The notes below the pieces were generated by a model. The model was not told where the DNA came from, searched no databases, and worked only from the letters and a program-made list of their open reading frames with translations. From contig NZ_QQWI01000004.1 of assembly GCF_004125825.1 (NCBI RefSeq), positions 1 through 64,000 on the forward strand: 64,000 bases of DNA, read 5' to 3'. Origin of the DNA: Fusibacter sp. A1. Lineage in GTDB: Bacteria; Bacillota; Clostridia; Peptostreptococcales; Acidaminobacteraceae. Made by a program: the position numbers and the translations under genes. Shown here piece by piece: positions 29,388 through 39,133 of this stretch. Every line of letters starts with the position of its first letter. Position 1 is the first letter of the stretch.

Positions 29388-30095
29388 CTAGACACTTTGC
29401 TCTTTGGTCTGTTCGACCACACTGACAGAACGGTCTTCTACGATGATTCCATCTTTAAAAAGCACCACACGGTCGGTTTTTTCGGCTATATCCGGTTCAT
29501 GGGTGACAATGATTACTGTAACACCTTCGTCATTCAATTTTCGAAAGAGTGTCATAATATCTTCAGACGATTTCGAATCCAAGTTCCCCGTCGGTTCATC
29601 AGCAAGAATGATGGACGGCTGATTGACTAAGGATCTTGCAATCGCCACACGCTGCTTCTGACCGCCTGAAAGTTCATTTGGCTTATGGTCGACCCTGTCG
29701 CTGAGTCCGACTTTTTCTAGCGCTTCAAACGCGCGTCTTTCCCGCTCCCTGCTTTTGACTTTTCCATAAACCATCGGTAGTTCGACATTTTTAAGCGCCG
29801 AAGTCCTTGCAAGTAGATTGAATGACTGAAAGACAAATCCTATCTTTTGGTTTCTGATATCCGAAAGCTCCACCTGGGTCAGATCGGTAATTGAGACATC
29901 ATCCAGGATATACTCACCATCTGTGGCGACATCAAGACATCCTAGAATATTCATCAAGGTGGACTTTCCGGATCCTGAAGGTCCCATGATCGCTACAAAT
30001 TCACCCTTCTCGATTGTCAGATCGATTCCCCTCAGCGCTTCCACCTTTACAGCGCCCGAATCGTAAACTTTCGTTAATGAAGAAATTTTGATCAT
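29388..30095 (-). CDS. MacB/LolD-type ABC transporter ATPase
   Basis: 235 residues with Walker A GPSGSGKST, signature LSGGQKQRVAIARSL, Walker B ILADEPTGNLDS and the H-loop THEPD. It energises the permease at 28156-29379. Its ATG shares one base with the TAA of the adaptor gene, so translation is coupled. Confidence 0.95.
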   Translation of the reverse strand: MIKISSLTKVYDSGAVKVEALRGIDLTIEKGEFVAIMGPSGSGKSTLMNILGCLDVATDGEYILDDVSITDLTQVELSDIRNQKIGFVFQSFNLLARTSALKNVELPMVYGKVKSRERERRAFEALEKVGLSDRVDHKPNELSGGQKQRVAIARSLVNQPSIILADEPTGNLDSKSSEDIMTLFRKLNDEGVTVIIVTHEPDIAEKTDRVVLFKDGIIVEDRSVSVVEQTKEQSV

Positions 30096-31348
30096 TACAT
30101 ATCCTCTCCAAGTACAATAACCGATGCTCCGTCCACTGTTGAATCATCCGGATTCACAAGCAGCGTTTCACCTTCCTTGATCAATCCTTCCAGCACTTCA
30201 AGCTTAATGTCGCTTTCAATACCGATAGCAAGAGGAACTTCTCTTAAAACACCACTCTCGATGACATAGGCGACACGCGAGCCATCAGGCAGTTGTCTAG
30301 TCGTTTCATAAGGAATGACCAGTGCGTTTTCAGATGCCTCCACCGTAACCTCCACCCTTACCGAGTAGTTGATTTTGAGCAAGTCTTGCTTTTCATCGAT
30401 ATCTATCACAACCGGTACGACAATTTCTTGACCTTGCCCCATTTGAATCACAGTGGCGACTTTTGAAATCGATGCGATCCGACCGCTTATCTGTTGACCC
30501 TTGGCGCTATTCGTAGTGATTTCGACCGGCTGCCCGACCTTTATCTTACCGATGTCGTATTGATTGATATAAGTCTTCACTTTTAACGACTCCAGATCTT
30601 GAATATTGACGATCGAGGTTCCTGCTTGTACATTATCCAGATGCTTGACATTCAGTTTAGCCACAGTTCCTTCTATCGGACTGATGACAACCGCTTTTCC
30701 AATAGTATCTTTCAATCGGTCGATCCTTAACTCGATCGACTCGATCCTCAAGTCCTGGATGACAAGGTCAGAACTCGATTTCGACTGATTTGAACTCTCC
30801 ACGCTTGACACCTTGGACTGGTATGCGGTCTGCATCGCAGCGTTTGCCTGATCGACTTGCGACTGGCTGTAGGCTCCTGATTCAAAAAGTTTCAATGCTC
30901 TTTCATAGTCCTCTTTCGCCTGTTCATAATGAAGCGCCGCGGTTTCCTTTTGCACTTCGATCAGTTTGCCTCCTGGTGACATCTGCTTTCTTGTCTCCTT
31001 GGCGATTGCGAGCTCCAGCGTCAAATCCTCCAGCTGCTCTGTCAATTGCCGGTCATCCAGTTTTAAGATCGGGTCGCCTATTTTTACAAGATCGCCTTCT
31101 TGAACATAGACCTCAAGCACCCGTCCGCTTACTTCTGCGATAAGCTCGACATCCTGCTTGGATTCCACGCCGCCGTTTGCAAATATCTTGTAGGCGATCG
31201 GTTCTACGGCCGCCTTCACACCGCTTACCATCTGACCTGCGGAAGAACCTCCTGAAATAGCCGAGATTCCGCCAAAAAGCACCACCACCACTACAACAGC
31301 AAGCACCACCCATAACCATGGTTTTTTCTTTTTACCTGTCTTCGCCAT
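30095..31348 (-). CDS. MacA-like efflux adaptor (HlyD/MFP family)
   Basis: 417 residues. An N-terminal membrane helix (WLWVVLAVVVVVVLFGG), a lipoyl/biotinyl half-motif, a coiled-coil hairpin (about 110-220), then beta-barrel and membrane-proximal domains. In Gram-positive organisms such proteins couple a MacB-type ABC permease to the outside without a TolC channel. First gene of the operon; ATG behind GAGGTG. Confidence 0.92.
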   Translation of the reverse strand: MAKTGKKKKPWLWVVLAVVVVVVLFGGISAISGGSSAGQMVSGVKAAVEPIAYKIFANGGVESKQDVELIAEVSGRVLEVYVQEGDLVKIGDPILKLDDRQLTEQLEDLTLELAIAKETRKQMSPGGKLIEVQKETAALHYEQAKEDYERALKLFESGAYSQSQVDQANAAMQTAYQSKVSSVESSNQSKSSSDLVIQDLRIESIELRIDRLKDTIGKAVVISPIEGTVAKLNVKHLDNVQAGTSIVNIQDLESLKVKTYINQYDIGKIKVGQPVEITTNSAKGQQISGRIASISKVATVIQMGQGQEIVVPVVIDIDEKQDLLKINYSVRVEVTVEASENALVIPYETTRQLPDGSRVAYVIESGVLREVPLAIGIESDIKLEVLEGLIKEGETLLVNPDDSTVDGASVIVLGEDM

Positions 31349-31439
31349 ATTTTTACACCTCTTCTAGTTAATATTTGTTTATCTCACTGTAACAACAGCA
31401 CAAGAAGGGGTCAATAGGCTTAGGGGATACTTAATGGTA

Positions 31440-31560
31440 TTCTAATGAAATTTAAGGTTGTTGTAATGTTGGGGTGGGATTGGGGTGAGAAAAAACACCT
31501 TTTGGAGGTGTTTGGGGTTGGGGTTTTGATGTGATTGGATTTGGAGGATGTGGGCTTTAG
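31440..31560 (-). other. C-rich transcript tract downstream of ilvB
   Basis: Minus-strand RNA from here would be strongly C over G (CCCCAAACACC, CCCCAATCCCACCCC). With the terminator inside it and the 55-bp element next to it, the layout mirrors 12480-12577 behind rplL. No gene is seen in the 31349-31669 gap. Confidence 0.5.
31490..31513 (-). terminator. Terminator of the ilv operon
   Basis: Stem AAACACCT / AGGTGTTT with a 5-base loop and six T on the minus strand. Confidence 0.85.
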
Positions 31561-31585
31561 AGGTAGTTTATAGAGGGGTAAAAAT

Positions 31586-31640
31586 GAGATTGAAGCCACT
31601 CTTCGGTACCTAAAATACAAGCTCCCTTGCCGTTGGGGCC
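31586..31640. repeat. 55-bp dispersed element, copy B
   Basis: Partner of 12594-12648, with shared blocks TTGAAGCC, CTCTTCGG and TCCCTTGCCG. It abuts the palindrome that covers the ilvB stop codon. Confidence 0.7.
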
Positions 31641-31675
31641 GTTTAAACCGACTACATTACGTAGTCGGTTTAAAC
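31641..31675 (-). repeat. Palindrome over the ilvB stop codon
   Basis: Perfect 15-bp arms starting GTTTAAACCG with a 5-base loop. The ilvB stop (31670-31672) is inside one arm. No T-run, so not a standard terminator. Confidence 0.85.
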
Positions 31676-33295
31676 TAACATCTCATTGATCGCCTTGCCT
31701 GGTGGGACTATGGGGTAGACTCCTGTGTTGGGGTCTAGGTGGATTTCGATGAACCTTGGACCTGTTGGTGGGCTTTTCAGGGCGGTTTCTAGCGCTTCAG
31801 GGGTGCTTACGCTGTGGCTCTGCACTCCCATGCTTCTGATGACGGCGCACATGTCTATGCCGTCGTCGAGGTTGGTTTCTGAATAGCGCTTTTCTTGAAA
31901 GAGCGCTTGCCACTGTCTGACCATCCCCAGTGTCTTGTTGTTGAACATGATGACGGTGACAGGCAGATTGTGCTGCTTCATGGTCATCATTTCAGGCATG
32001 TTCATTCTAAAGCTTCCATCACCTGTGATCAGCACTCCCGGTCCGTCTGACGCAATTACGGCGCCTAAGATCGCCCCCATTCCATACCCCATCGTACCCA
32101 GTCCGCCAGAAGTCAGCCACTGCCTGCTTCTTTTAAATGGATAGTACTGCGCCGTCCACATCTGGTGTTGTCCCACATCGGTCGCAACCGGTGCGTCTCC
32201 CATATTTCGTGCGATGATCCTCATGTACTGTTCGATCGACTTGTCACTACTGGATTCGACAAGCGACAAGCGCTTGATTTCGCGTCGCCAGATTTTATGT
32301 TCCATTTGATCGAAGCGTTTAAGCAGACACTTGAACGCCGTCTTGATATCCAGCTTCAGACTATAGTCCTCTTCGATATTCTTACCGAACTCCGTAGGGT
32401 CGATGTCGATATGGATCACCTGCGCGCTCGGTGCGAATTCTTTGGGTTTTCCGATCACCCTGTCGCTGAATCTGACACCTGCTGCGATGATCAGGTCTGT
32501 CTGCGTCATCGCAAGATTCGCAGCAACCGAGCCATGCATGCCGACAAGTCCGACAGACAGTTCATGGGTCCTATCGATCGAGCCAAGACCCATCAGCGAG
32601 TTCACAACGGGACAATCCAGTTTTTCCGCCAAGTTCAGCAGCAGTTCGGATGCCTGCGCATGTATGATTCCACCTCCGGCATAGATCAAGGGGCGTTTCG
32701 CCTTCGCGATCGCATCCGCCACCTTATTCAGCTGATAATAGTTGATCGTCTGCATTTCCATGCCATGGGATTCTCTTCGGATCACCTTTTGAGTCGTAAG
32801 CTCTGTGAAAACATCTTTTGGCACATCGATCAGCACAGGTCCTTTTCTTCCCTCGGTCGCAATCCTAAACGCACTACTTACAGCCCCTGCCAGCTCATCC
32901 GCGCTGCTGATCGCCATCGCGTGTTTTGTAATCGGAGTGACCACTCCTGTGATGTCTATTTCTTGAAAGGAATCCCTACCGATCAGCGCTCTTGGCACTT
33001 GTCCGCTGATGACGACAAGCGGAACGGAATCCATGTAGGCCGTCGCTATTCCCGTGACAGCATTCGTCGCACCAGGACCGCTTGTGACGATTGCCACACC
33101 GACCTTTCCAGATGCCCGCGCATAACCGTCAGCAGCATGCACGGCGTGTTGTTCATGGGTCGTTCTTATGTGTTTCAGTGAAGTGACATCGTAAAGCGCA
33201 TCGTAAAGAGGAATCACAGCGCCTCCAGGATACCCGAAAACATGGGTCACTTTTTCTTCTAACAACTGCTCAATTACGAGCTTCGCACCTGTCAT
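31670..33295 (-). CDS. ilvB: Acetolactate synthase large subunit
   Basis: TPP enzyme forming acetolactate or acetohydroxybutyrate, 541 residues. It has the N-terminal Glu in TTHEQHAVHAADGYAR, the FAD-binding middle domain, and the C-terminal TPP motif GDGSFRMNMPE...NNKTLGM. Last gene of the ilv operon. ATG behind AGGAGGTG. The matching small subunit is at 35895-36134. Confidence 0.95.
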   Translation of the reverse strand: MTGAKLVIEQLLEEKVTHVFGYPGGAVIPLYDALYDVTSLKHIRTTHEQHAVHAADGYARASGKVGVAIVTSGPGATNAVTGIATAYMDSVPLVVISGQVPRALIGRDSFQEIDITGVVTPITKHAMAISSADELAGAVSSAFRIATEGRKGPVLIDVPKDVFTELTTQKVIRRESHGMEMQTINYYQLNKVADAIAKAKRPLIYAGGGIIHAQASELLLNLAEKLDCPVVNSLMGLGSIDRTHELSVGLVGMHGSVAANLAMTQTDLIIAAGVRFSDRVIGKPKEFAPSAQVIHIDIDPTEFGKNIEEDYSLKLDIKTAFKCLLKRFDQMEHKIWRREIKRLSLVESSSDKSIEQYMRIIARNMGDAPVATDVGQHQMWTAQYYPFKRSRQWLTSGGLGTMGYGMGAILGAVIASDGPGVLITGDGSFRMNMPEMMTMKQHNLPVTVIMFNNKTLGMVRQWQALFQEKRYSETNLDDGIDMCAVIRSMGVQSHSVSTPEALETALKSPPTGPRFIEIHLDPNTGVYPIVPPGKAINEMLV

Positions 33296-33305
33296 CGTTC
33301 ACCTC

Positions 33306-34937
33306 CTAATAAGTGGCACCCTCACTTGAGCAAGAAACCGCATCTTTAAATCTTCCAAGCGCGCCTTCTGTTTCACCTTCGTAAACAACCGCCTTCTCAC
33401 CCGAAAAGACAGCGCTTAATATTCCGTTTTCCAAATCTATGTGCACAAGATCTCCATTTGATAGTTTGGCAATGGGTCCTCCGCTATAGCTTTCGGGGCT
33501 GATATGCCCGACCGCCAGACCGTTTGTCCCACCGGAGAACCTGCCGTCTGTAATGAGTGCGACCTTGCCGTTTAACGGACTGCCCTTGATTGCGGCGGTC
33601 ATCTGCAGCATTTCGCGCATTCCAGGACCACCCTTTGGTCCTTCTCCTCGAATGACGATCACGCTTCCTTCACTTATTTCATTGTTTTCAAACGCTTCAA
33701 ATGCCGCTTCCTCACCTTCGAATACTTGAGCTGGACCGACGAAGTTTTTTACACTGTCATCGATCGCTCCGACTTTAACAACAGAACCGCTTGGAGCGAG
33801 ATTGCCGAAAAGTACTTTGATGCCCCCTTCTTTTCTAAAGGCGGTCTCAGGCGACCTGATCACTTCACTTGCATTTAAGCTCACAAGTCCAAGCTGTAGA
33901 TGTAAACTCTCATAAGCGACCGTCTTGACTGATTTGTCGATAAGCCCGATACTGTCAAGCTGTTTCATGACTTGCTGAACCCCGCCTGCGCGGTGAAACT
34001 CTTCTATGCCGACAGTACTTGCCGGTGAGAGCTTGCTTAAGTTGGGGGTGATCTGACTTTGTGCGTCAAAATCCTTCAGCGCAAGCGGCACTCCTGCTTC
34101 TCTGGCGACAGCCATCATGTGAAGCACCGTGTTCGTCGAGCATCCAAGTGCCATATCTACTGCAAGTGCGTTGTAAAATGCGGCTTTCGTTGCAATTTCT
34201 CTCGGTTTCAGATCCTGATTCACAAGCGATACGACAAGCTCGCCACTTTTTCTTGCAAGACGCTCCCTATGCGCATACACCGCAGGAACCGTTCCGTTAT
34301 ATGGAAGCGAGAGTCCAAGCGCCTCAACAAGACAATTCATCGAGTTCGCCGTGAACATCCCCGCACAAGAGCCCACAGTCGGGCAAGCTTCTTTTTCAAG
34401 GACACTGAGTTCTTCAAGTGATAGTTCACCTGAACCTACTTTACCAACCGCTTCAAACACCGTTGTCAGATCCACAGCCTGGCCTTTGAATTTCCCTTGC
34501 AGCATGGGGCCCCCACTGACAAAGACGCATGGGATGTTCAGCCTCATCGCCGCCATCATCATGCCCGGAACGCTTTTGTCGCAATTGGGAACAAATACAA
34601 GTCCGTCAAATGCATGCGCTTTGGCGACGTGCTCCACGCCATCCGCCAATAGATTTCTTGTCGGCAGTGAATGGCACATTCCAGTGTGGCCCATGGCAAG
34701 ACCGTCACACACGGCCGGTGCGCCAAATGAAAACGGCACTCCTCCGGCTGCATGAATTCCTGCCTTCACCTGTTCAACGATCTGATTTAAGTGCTTATGC
34801 CCCGGAATCATGTCGTTGATCGGATTCACAATTCCGATAAAAGGCTTGTCAAAGTCCGATTCATCAAGCCCTAAAGCATACAATAACGCCCTGTGCGGAG
34901 CACGTTTAACTCCCTTTTTCAACCTATCGCTTTTCAT
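33306..34937 (-). CDS. ilvD: Dihydroxy-acid dehydratase
   Basis: Iron-sulfur dehydratase of valine/isoleucine synthesis, 543 residues. Cluster ligand segments [12 protein letters not shown] and [14 protein letters not shown] are intact, as is the C-terminal [12 protein letters not shown] immediately follows the ilvC TAA stop (TAAATG), with GGGAGG inside the end of ilvC. Confidence 0.96.
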   Translation of the reverse strand: MKSDRLKKGVKRAPHRALLYALGLDESDFDKPFIGIVNPINDMIPGHKHLNQIVEQVKAGIHAAGGVPFSFGAPAVCDGLAMGHTGMCHSLPTRNLLADGVEHVAKAHAFDGLVFVPNCDKSVPGMMMAAMRLNIPCVFVSGGPMLQGKFKGQAVDLTTVFEAVGKVGSGELSLEELSVLEKEACPTVGSCAGMFTANSMNCLVEALGLSLPYNGTVPAVYAHRERLARKSGELVVSLVNQDLKPREIATKAAFYNALAVDMALGCSTNTVLHMMAVAREAGVPLALKDFDAQSQITPNLSKLSPASTVGIEEFHRAGGVQQVMKQLDSIGLIDKSVKTVAYESLHLQLGLVSLNASEVIRSPETAFRKEGGIKVLFGNLAPSGSVVKVGAIDDSVKNFVGPAQVFEGEEAAFEAFENNEISEGSVIVIRGEGPKGGPGMREMLQMTAAIKGSPLNGKVALITDGRFSGGTNGLAVGHISPESYSGGPIAKLSNGDLVHIDLENGILSAVFSGEKAVVYEGETEGALGRFKDAVSCSSEGATY

Positions 34938-35885
34938 TTACGCCTCCCAGACAAACTCGCCCCGTAGTTTCGCCCCTGTCCTTGCCAGTGCATGCTCGCT
35001 AGCTTCTCTTCTTTTTTGATTCAACCCTTTCATCCCACCATCCACTTCAGCCATCCATTCCCTTGCGAACTTTCCTGACTGAATGTCGGTGAGAACCGCT
35101 TTCATATTTTCCTTGACACGGGCGTCCACAACTTTCTCGCCCGCGTAGTAATCTCCATATTCGGCGGTGTTGCTGATGGAATCACGCATTTTTTCAAACC
35201 CGCCTTCATAAAGCAGATCGACGATCAGCTTCATTTCATGCATACACTCAAAATAGGCGATTTCCTTCTGGTACCCCGCCTCTACAAGCGTTTCAAAACC
35301 CGCTTGTATCAGTGCCGTCAAGCCACCGCACAAAACCGACTGCTCACCGAACAGATCCGTTTCTGTTTCTTCCTTAAAAGTGGTTTCTAGAACGCCAGCC
35401 CTTGTTGAGCCTATGCCATGGGCATACTGCATCGCAGTAGCTTTAGCAGTTCCTGTAAAATCCTGATGGACGGCGACAAGACCAGGTACACCTTTTCCTT
35501 CTTCATAAACCCGTCTCACCAGATGCCCTGGTCCTTTAGGTGCCACAAGTACGACATCTACAAAGGAAGGTGCGTCGATATATCCGTAATGAACACCGAA
35601 TCCATGGGCGAAAACAAGACATTGTCCTTCTCGCAGGTTGGGTTTTACAGCTTCTGAAAAGACCTTGGGCTGCCTCTCATCCGGCAGAAGAAAGGCTACG
35701 ACTTCAGCCTGTCTCACGGCATCCTCGACCAGTGCGACATCAAGCCCCGCCGCCTGTGCTTTCGACCATGACTTAGAACCTTCATAAAGACCGACCACTA
35801 CATCGTGCCCGCTGTCTTTTAGATTAAGCGCGTGAGCGTGACCTTGCGAACCATAACCGAGTACTGCGACTTTTAACTGCTTCAT
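34938..35885 (-). CDS. ilvC: Ketol-acid reductoisomerase
   Basis: 315 residues, class I KARI. The Rossmann motif [13 protein letters not shown] starts at residue 10, so the protein lacks the usual 15-residue N-terminal lead; the start is firm, since AGGAGG lies just before ATG. The cofactor loop EGSKSWSKA suggests NADPH use. Metal ligands lie in the C-terminal knotted domain ([12 protein letters not shown] and [17 protein letters not shown]). Confidence 0.95.
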   Translation of the reverse strand: MKQLKVAVLGYGSQGHAHALNLKDSGHDVVVGLYEGSKSWSKAQAAGLDVALVEDAVRQAEVVAFLLPDERQPKVFSEAVKPNLREGQCLVFAHGFGVHYGYIDAPSFVDVVLVAPKGPGHLVRRVYEEGKGVPGLVAVHQDFTGTAKATAMQYAHGIGSTRAGVLETTFKEETETDLFGEQSVLCGGLTALIQAGFETLVEAGYQKEIAYFECMHEMKLIVDLLYEGGFEKMRDSISNTAEYGDYYAGEKVVDARVKENMKAVLTDIQSGKFAREWMAEVDGGMKGLNQKRREASEHALARTGAKLRGEFVWEA

Positions 35886-35894
35886 ATGTGCCTC

Positions 35895-36134
35895 CTAAGC
35901 GTTTTCACTACAGACATTTTCAAAACCGATAAGTTTTTCCACAAGCAATTTGGCAGAGTGAGGATTGGACGTCTCTCTTTTTTCCACCGTCATTTTTAAA
36001 TCCGATATGTCAGAAGCGTTTCTTTTGACCATTTCGACGCTGATGACATCAAAAGATTTCCTTCTCAATAGGCTCAGCGCCCTAAACATACTCTCAGCTC
36101 CGTTCATCACTTCTGCTTTTACCAGTTCCTTCAT
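35895..36134 (-). CDS. ilvN: Acetolactate synthase small subunit (ACT domain)
   Basis: 79 residues, a single ACT-type regulatory domain. The segment SMFRALSLLRRKSFDVISVEMV resembles IlvN/IlvM N-terminal halves. It should bind IlvB and mediate valine feedback or activation. Short (IlvM-like) form without the C-terminal domain. It lies between ilvA and ilvC; ATG behind AGGAGG. Confidence 0.82.
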   Translation of the reverse strand: MKELVKAEVMNGAESMFRALSLLRRKSFDVISVEMVKRNASDISDLKMTVEKRETSNPHSAKLLVEKLIGFENVCSENA

Positions 36135-36179
36135 GAGTTCCTCCTAGCGTATTTTCATGATCGTTAAACCGCCCTACTC

Positions 36180-37172
36180 TTACACACCCACAGCACCTGC
36201 CACAGCAAACCTATCACTGCATACTCTAATGGTTTCGCTGATCAGACTTCCGTCTATATTCCCCCCTGTCACAAGGCATATTACATTTTTATTTCTGCTC
36301 GGCAACATCTTAAGCGCCGCGACCGTTAAGGCGCCTGCGTATTCAACCACTAATTTCTCGTCTCTCATAAGGGTCCATACGGCTTCTTCTATCGACTCTT
36401 CCGAAACGACTACGATGTCATCACACAAGCGTCTCACCACATCAAAGGCTTTAAGACCCGGTCTTTTGACAGCCGCTCCCTCCGCTCTTGTTAAGACCTG
36501 CGTCAGTTCCACCATGTTCCCTTCTTTAAAGGATCTGAACATCGCACAGGCTCCTATCGGTTCGACACCGATCACTTGAACATCCGGCTTTGATTTTTTG
36601 ACAGCGGCAAGTACCCCCGCAATCAGTCCACCTCCACCGATTGGAACAAGTATCACATCTACAGAATCAAGTTGCTCCAGCAGCTCGGTACCGATCGTTC
36701 CTTGCCCTGCCATCACATGAAAATCATCAAAGGGATGAACCTCTATTAAAGAATGGCTATCTCTTAGCTGCTGGGCTTTTCGATTGGCATCGTCAAAAGT
36801 CTCACCATGGATGATCACATCCGCCCCCAGGTTCTTCGTCGCAAGGATCTTATTGCTCGGAGTGCGCTCAGGCATGACAATCGTCGCCGACACACCCAGT
36901 AACCTTGAGGCGTAAGCGACTCCCTGAGCGTGATTTCCAGCCGACGCGCAAACGACTCCATGGGTTCTCGCGTCTTCACCAAGCGAGAGCATTTTGTACA
37001 TGGCCCCCCTGACTTTAAACGCCCCCGTATGCTGCAGGTTTTCGCTCTTTAAAAAAACCTTGTTTCCACACTTGTTGCTGAGCGACTGCGAATGAATAAG
37101 CGGGGTATGTTTCACGTAGTCTCTTAATACATCACTGGCTTTTACCACTTCTTCCGATAATAATCGATCCAT
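36180..37172 (-). CDS. ilvA: Threonine ammonia-lyase (short form)
   Basis: PLP enzyme making 2-oxobutanoate for isoleucine. 330 residues from ATG 37172, which has AAAGGAG eight bases upstream; an earlier in-frame ATG at 37205 lacks this site. The PLP lysine is in KVRGAMYKM (TGAFKVRGA) and the phosphate loop is PIGGGGLIAG. It lacks the C-terminal ACT-like regulatory domain of classic biosynthetic IlvA, so feedback by isoleucine may not act on the enzyme; the T-box upstream offers control instead. Confidence 0.93.
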   Translation of the reverse strand: MDRLLSEEVVKASDVLRDYVKHTPLIHSQSLSNKCGNKVFLKSENLQHTGAFKVRGAMYKMLSLGEDARTHGVVCASAGNHAQGVAYASRLLGVSATIVMPERTPSNKILATKNLGADVIIHGETFDDANRKAQQLRDSHSLIEVHPFDDFHVMAGQGTIGTELLEQLDSVDVILVPIGGGGLIAGVLAAVKKSKPDVQVIGVEPIGACAMFRSFKEGNMVELTQVLTRAEGAAVKRPGLKAFDVVRRLCDDIVVVSEESIEEAVWTLMRDEKLVVEYAGALTVAALKMLPSRNKNVICLVTGGNIDGSLISETIRVCSDRFAVAGAVGV

Positions 37173-37275
37173 CACAAGGTCTCCTTTAAAATTGCATAAA
37201 TTCAATATAATGACACACTCAGCTTAAACAAGTGCTTCAGGAGATTTCTTCTGGAGGCGTTAAGTCCCTGATTAT

Positions 37276-37540
37276 ACAAAAAACCCGTCCTTAAGCATTT
37301 GCTTAAGGACGGGTATATTCCCGCGGTACCACCTTAATTGTGCCGTAAAAGGCACCTCTTCAGCTCAACTAAGCCTAAGTCGATAACGAAACTACTCGGT
37401 CGCACTTACTTGAATTCAGCGGACAGCTCGGGAGGGATATACGGCTTACTACAGTACCGAATTCACAGCGACATCGGCTCTCTTTGACTGCGTACGTAAG
37501 ACATCTGTCTCCGTCTTAGCTAACTTTGATTTGAACCTAG
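37276..37540 (-). promoter_or_regulatory. T-box leader, isoleucine specifier (ATC)
   Basis: T-box AAGGTGGTACCGCGG (37335-37320) precedes a terminator stem CCCGTCCTTAAGC / GCTTAAGGACGGG with six T (37313-37276). The specifier segment TATATCCCTC aligns with GAATGCCCTC in the cysS leader; the codon is ATC (Ile). It controls the whole ilvA-N-C-D-B operon. Confidence 0.88.
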
Positions 37541-37567
37541 TGTACACAATTGCCAAATGCAAGTCAA
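37539..37567 (-). promoter_or_regulatory. Sigma-A promoter of the ilv operon
   Basis: Minus-strand -35 TTGACT (37567-37562), 17-base spacer, -10 TACACT (37544-37539), directly at the T-box 5' end. Confidence 0.83.
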
Positions 37568-37583
37568 TCGTTTTCTGATTATT

Positions 37584-37620
37584 TAAAAAAATACTTTCAA
37601 AAGAAATGAAAGTATTTTTT
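37584..37620. terminator. Bidirectional-looking terminator of the redox operon
   Basis: Stem AAATACTTTC / GAAAGTATTT with A- and T-runs on both sides, about 70 bases after the stop at 37690. Confidence 0.85.
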
Positions 37621-37689
37621 ACGCTTTGTATTTGTAATTTGAAAACGATTGCTGGTTTGATATATGAGCTTCATACTTGACTAGATACG

Positions 37690-38838
37690 CTACACAACGG
37701 ATGGTTCGATAATTAACTCACCCTTTGAAAACCTGTTCAGCCCCAGTGCTGAGACGTCTATTGTCAGCTTTTCCTTTAAGATCATTTCAGACAATAGAAT
37801 TCCTGTGGCTGGTGCGAACATAAATCCATGTCCGCTAAATCCGACCGCCAGGTAAAATCCCTTAACATCCGGCACCTCGCCAAGAATCGGCTGTTTGTCG
37901 GGTGTCAGATTGTACTGACCCGCCCAAGCCCTTACCACCCTCACGCGTTCAAGGGGCGGAAGAAGCGATGTGACCGTCTTAGCCATCTCATCTAAAAACT
38001 GCCAGCTTGACCTGTTATTCAGATCCCTTGGTTCTGAAGCGTCACTTCTTCCCATGATGATTGAACCGTGTGGCACCTGCTGAGTATAGATATTCTTTGA
38101 AAATGACATCACCATGGGTTTCAAAATGGGATTGATCGGAGTCGTTACGAGTATCTGGTGTCTTTCCGAATAGGTGGGGATCGCAACTCCCGCAAGATCG
38201 GCGACGACCTTCGAATAACCTCCTGCAGCATTGACCACCGTATCGGTTGCGATGTTCCCGGCTGTCGTTTCAACACCGACAACTCTTCCCTTTTGTACAT
38301 TTATTTTCGTAACCTCCGTATGGGTGAGATAGGTCACGCCCATACGCTTTGCAGCTCTTACAAAAGCGTCAAGCGTTGTAAACGGATTCAAGTGTCCATC
38401 CTTTTCATGATAAGTCGCACCGACGATTTCATCCGTCACTAAAAAAGGTACGATCTCCTTGGCTTCTTCATTCGAAATCAACTGACTCCTTATGCCTAAT
38501 TTATTCTGTAATCTCACATTTCGCCTAAAAAGTTCAAGTTCCGAATCCGTTGATGCCAAAATCAGGTATCCGCCTTGTTTAAACTCAAGATCACCGTGGT
38601 ACTCAAGCTCCTCTTTGGCCTTTTCAAAATACTCGTTCGACAGCTTGGACAGCCGACAGTTCATCTCCGTGCCCCACTGCTGCCTGATACCCGCCCCGCA
38701 TCTGCCTGTCGATCCTGATCCTTGATAGGATTTTTCAAGCACTACGATATGCTTCACACCTTTTTTAGCCAGATTGTATGCGATAGCCGCTCCCGAAATC
38801 CCGCCACCGACGATGACAACATCCGCTCTACTCTTCAT
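37690..38838 (-). CDS. FAD-dependent amine/imino-acid dehydrogenase, beta subunit
   Basis: 382 residues from ATG 38838 (AAAGGAGG eight bases upstream). DAO superfamily: the FAD motif VVIVGGGISGAAIAYNLAKKG is at the start, a typical GxGSTGRCGAGIRQQ substrate/flavin segment follows, and the C-terminal block is GFYLAVGFSGHGFMFAP. It resembles sarcosine oxidase beta, and proline or hydroxyproline dehydrogenase catalytic chains. Last gene of a five-gene complex. The exact amine substrate is not determined. Confidence 0.88.
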   Translation of the reverse strand: MKSRADVVIVGGGISGAAIAYNLAKKGVKHIVVLEKSYQGSGSTGRCGAGIRQQWGTEMNCRLSKLSNEYFEKAKEELEYHGDLEFKQGGYLILASTDSELELFRRNVRLQNKLGIRSQLISNEEAKEIVPFLVTDEIVGATYHEKDGHLNPFTTLDAFVRAAKRMGVTYLTHTEVTKINVQKGRVVGVETTAGNIATDTVVNAAGGYSKVVADLAGVAIPTYSERHQILVTTPINPILKPMVMSFSKNIYTQQVPHGSIIMGRSDASEPRDLNNRSSWQFLDEMAKTVTSLLPPLERVRVVRAWAGQYNLTPDKQPILGEVPDVKGFYLAVGFSGHGFMFAPATGILLSEMILKEKLTIDVSALGLNRFSKGELIIEPSVV

Positions 38839-39133
38839 GGACAAGTCCTCCTTTGGCAAGGTCGCCAAGCAATATCCCCACAGTAGGTGGTCTGAACGTC
38901 GTCGGTTTCATCTCACTGAGCGGCACCCCCGTGGCGATCGAAAGCTCTCTCATAACAATCGGCAGGCATGTTTTCCCCTGGCATCTGCCCATCGATATCC
39001 TCAATACCCTCTTGAGTTCCTCAAGGTCCGTATAGCCCATTCCAATATAGTCTCTTATCTCATCAAGTGTCACATCTTCACATCGGCATGCGACCGTTCT
39101 CTTTTCTTTGCACATGTTCCACTCCCTACGCAC
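38828..39133 (-). CDS. BFD-like [2Fe-2S] protein of the dehydrogenase complex
   Basis: 101 residues. CRCEDV near residue 16 and GRCQGKTC near 50 match the bacterioferritin-associated ferredoxin-like [2Fe-2S] fold found in multi-subunit amine dehydrogenases. It overlaps genes on both sides (8 bases with 39126-39614; 11 with the beta chain), indicating coupled translation. Confidence 0.85.
   Translation of the reverse strand: MRREWNMCKEKRTVACRCEDVTLDEIRDYIGMGYTDLEELKRVLRISMGRCQGKTCLPIVMRELSIATGVPLSEMKPTTFRPPTVGILLGDLAKGGLVHEE

Noticed and set aside
32165..33181. 338-residue plus-strand frame opposite ilvB
   Set aside because: Long but antisense to a conserved enzyme, with no ribosome site or family resemblance.
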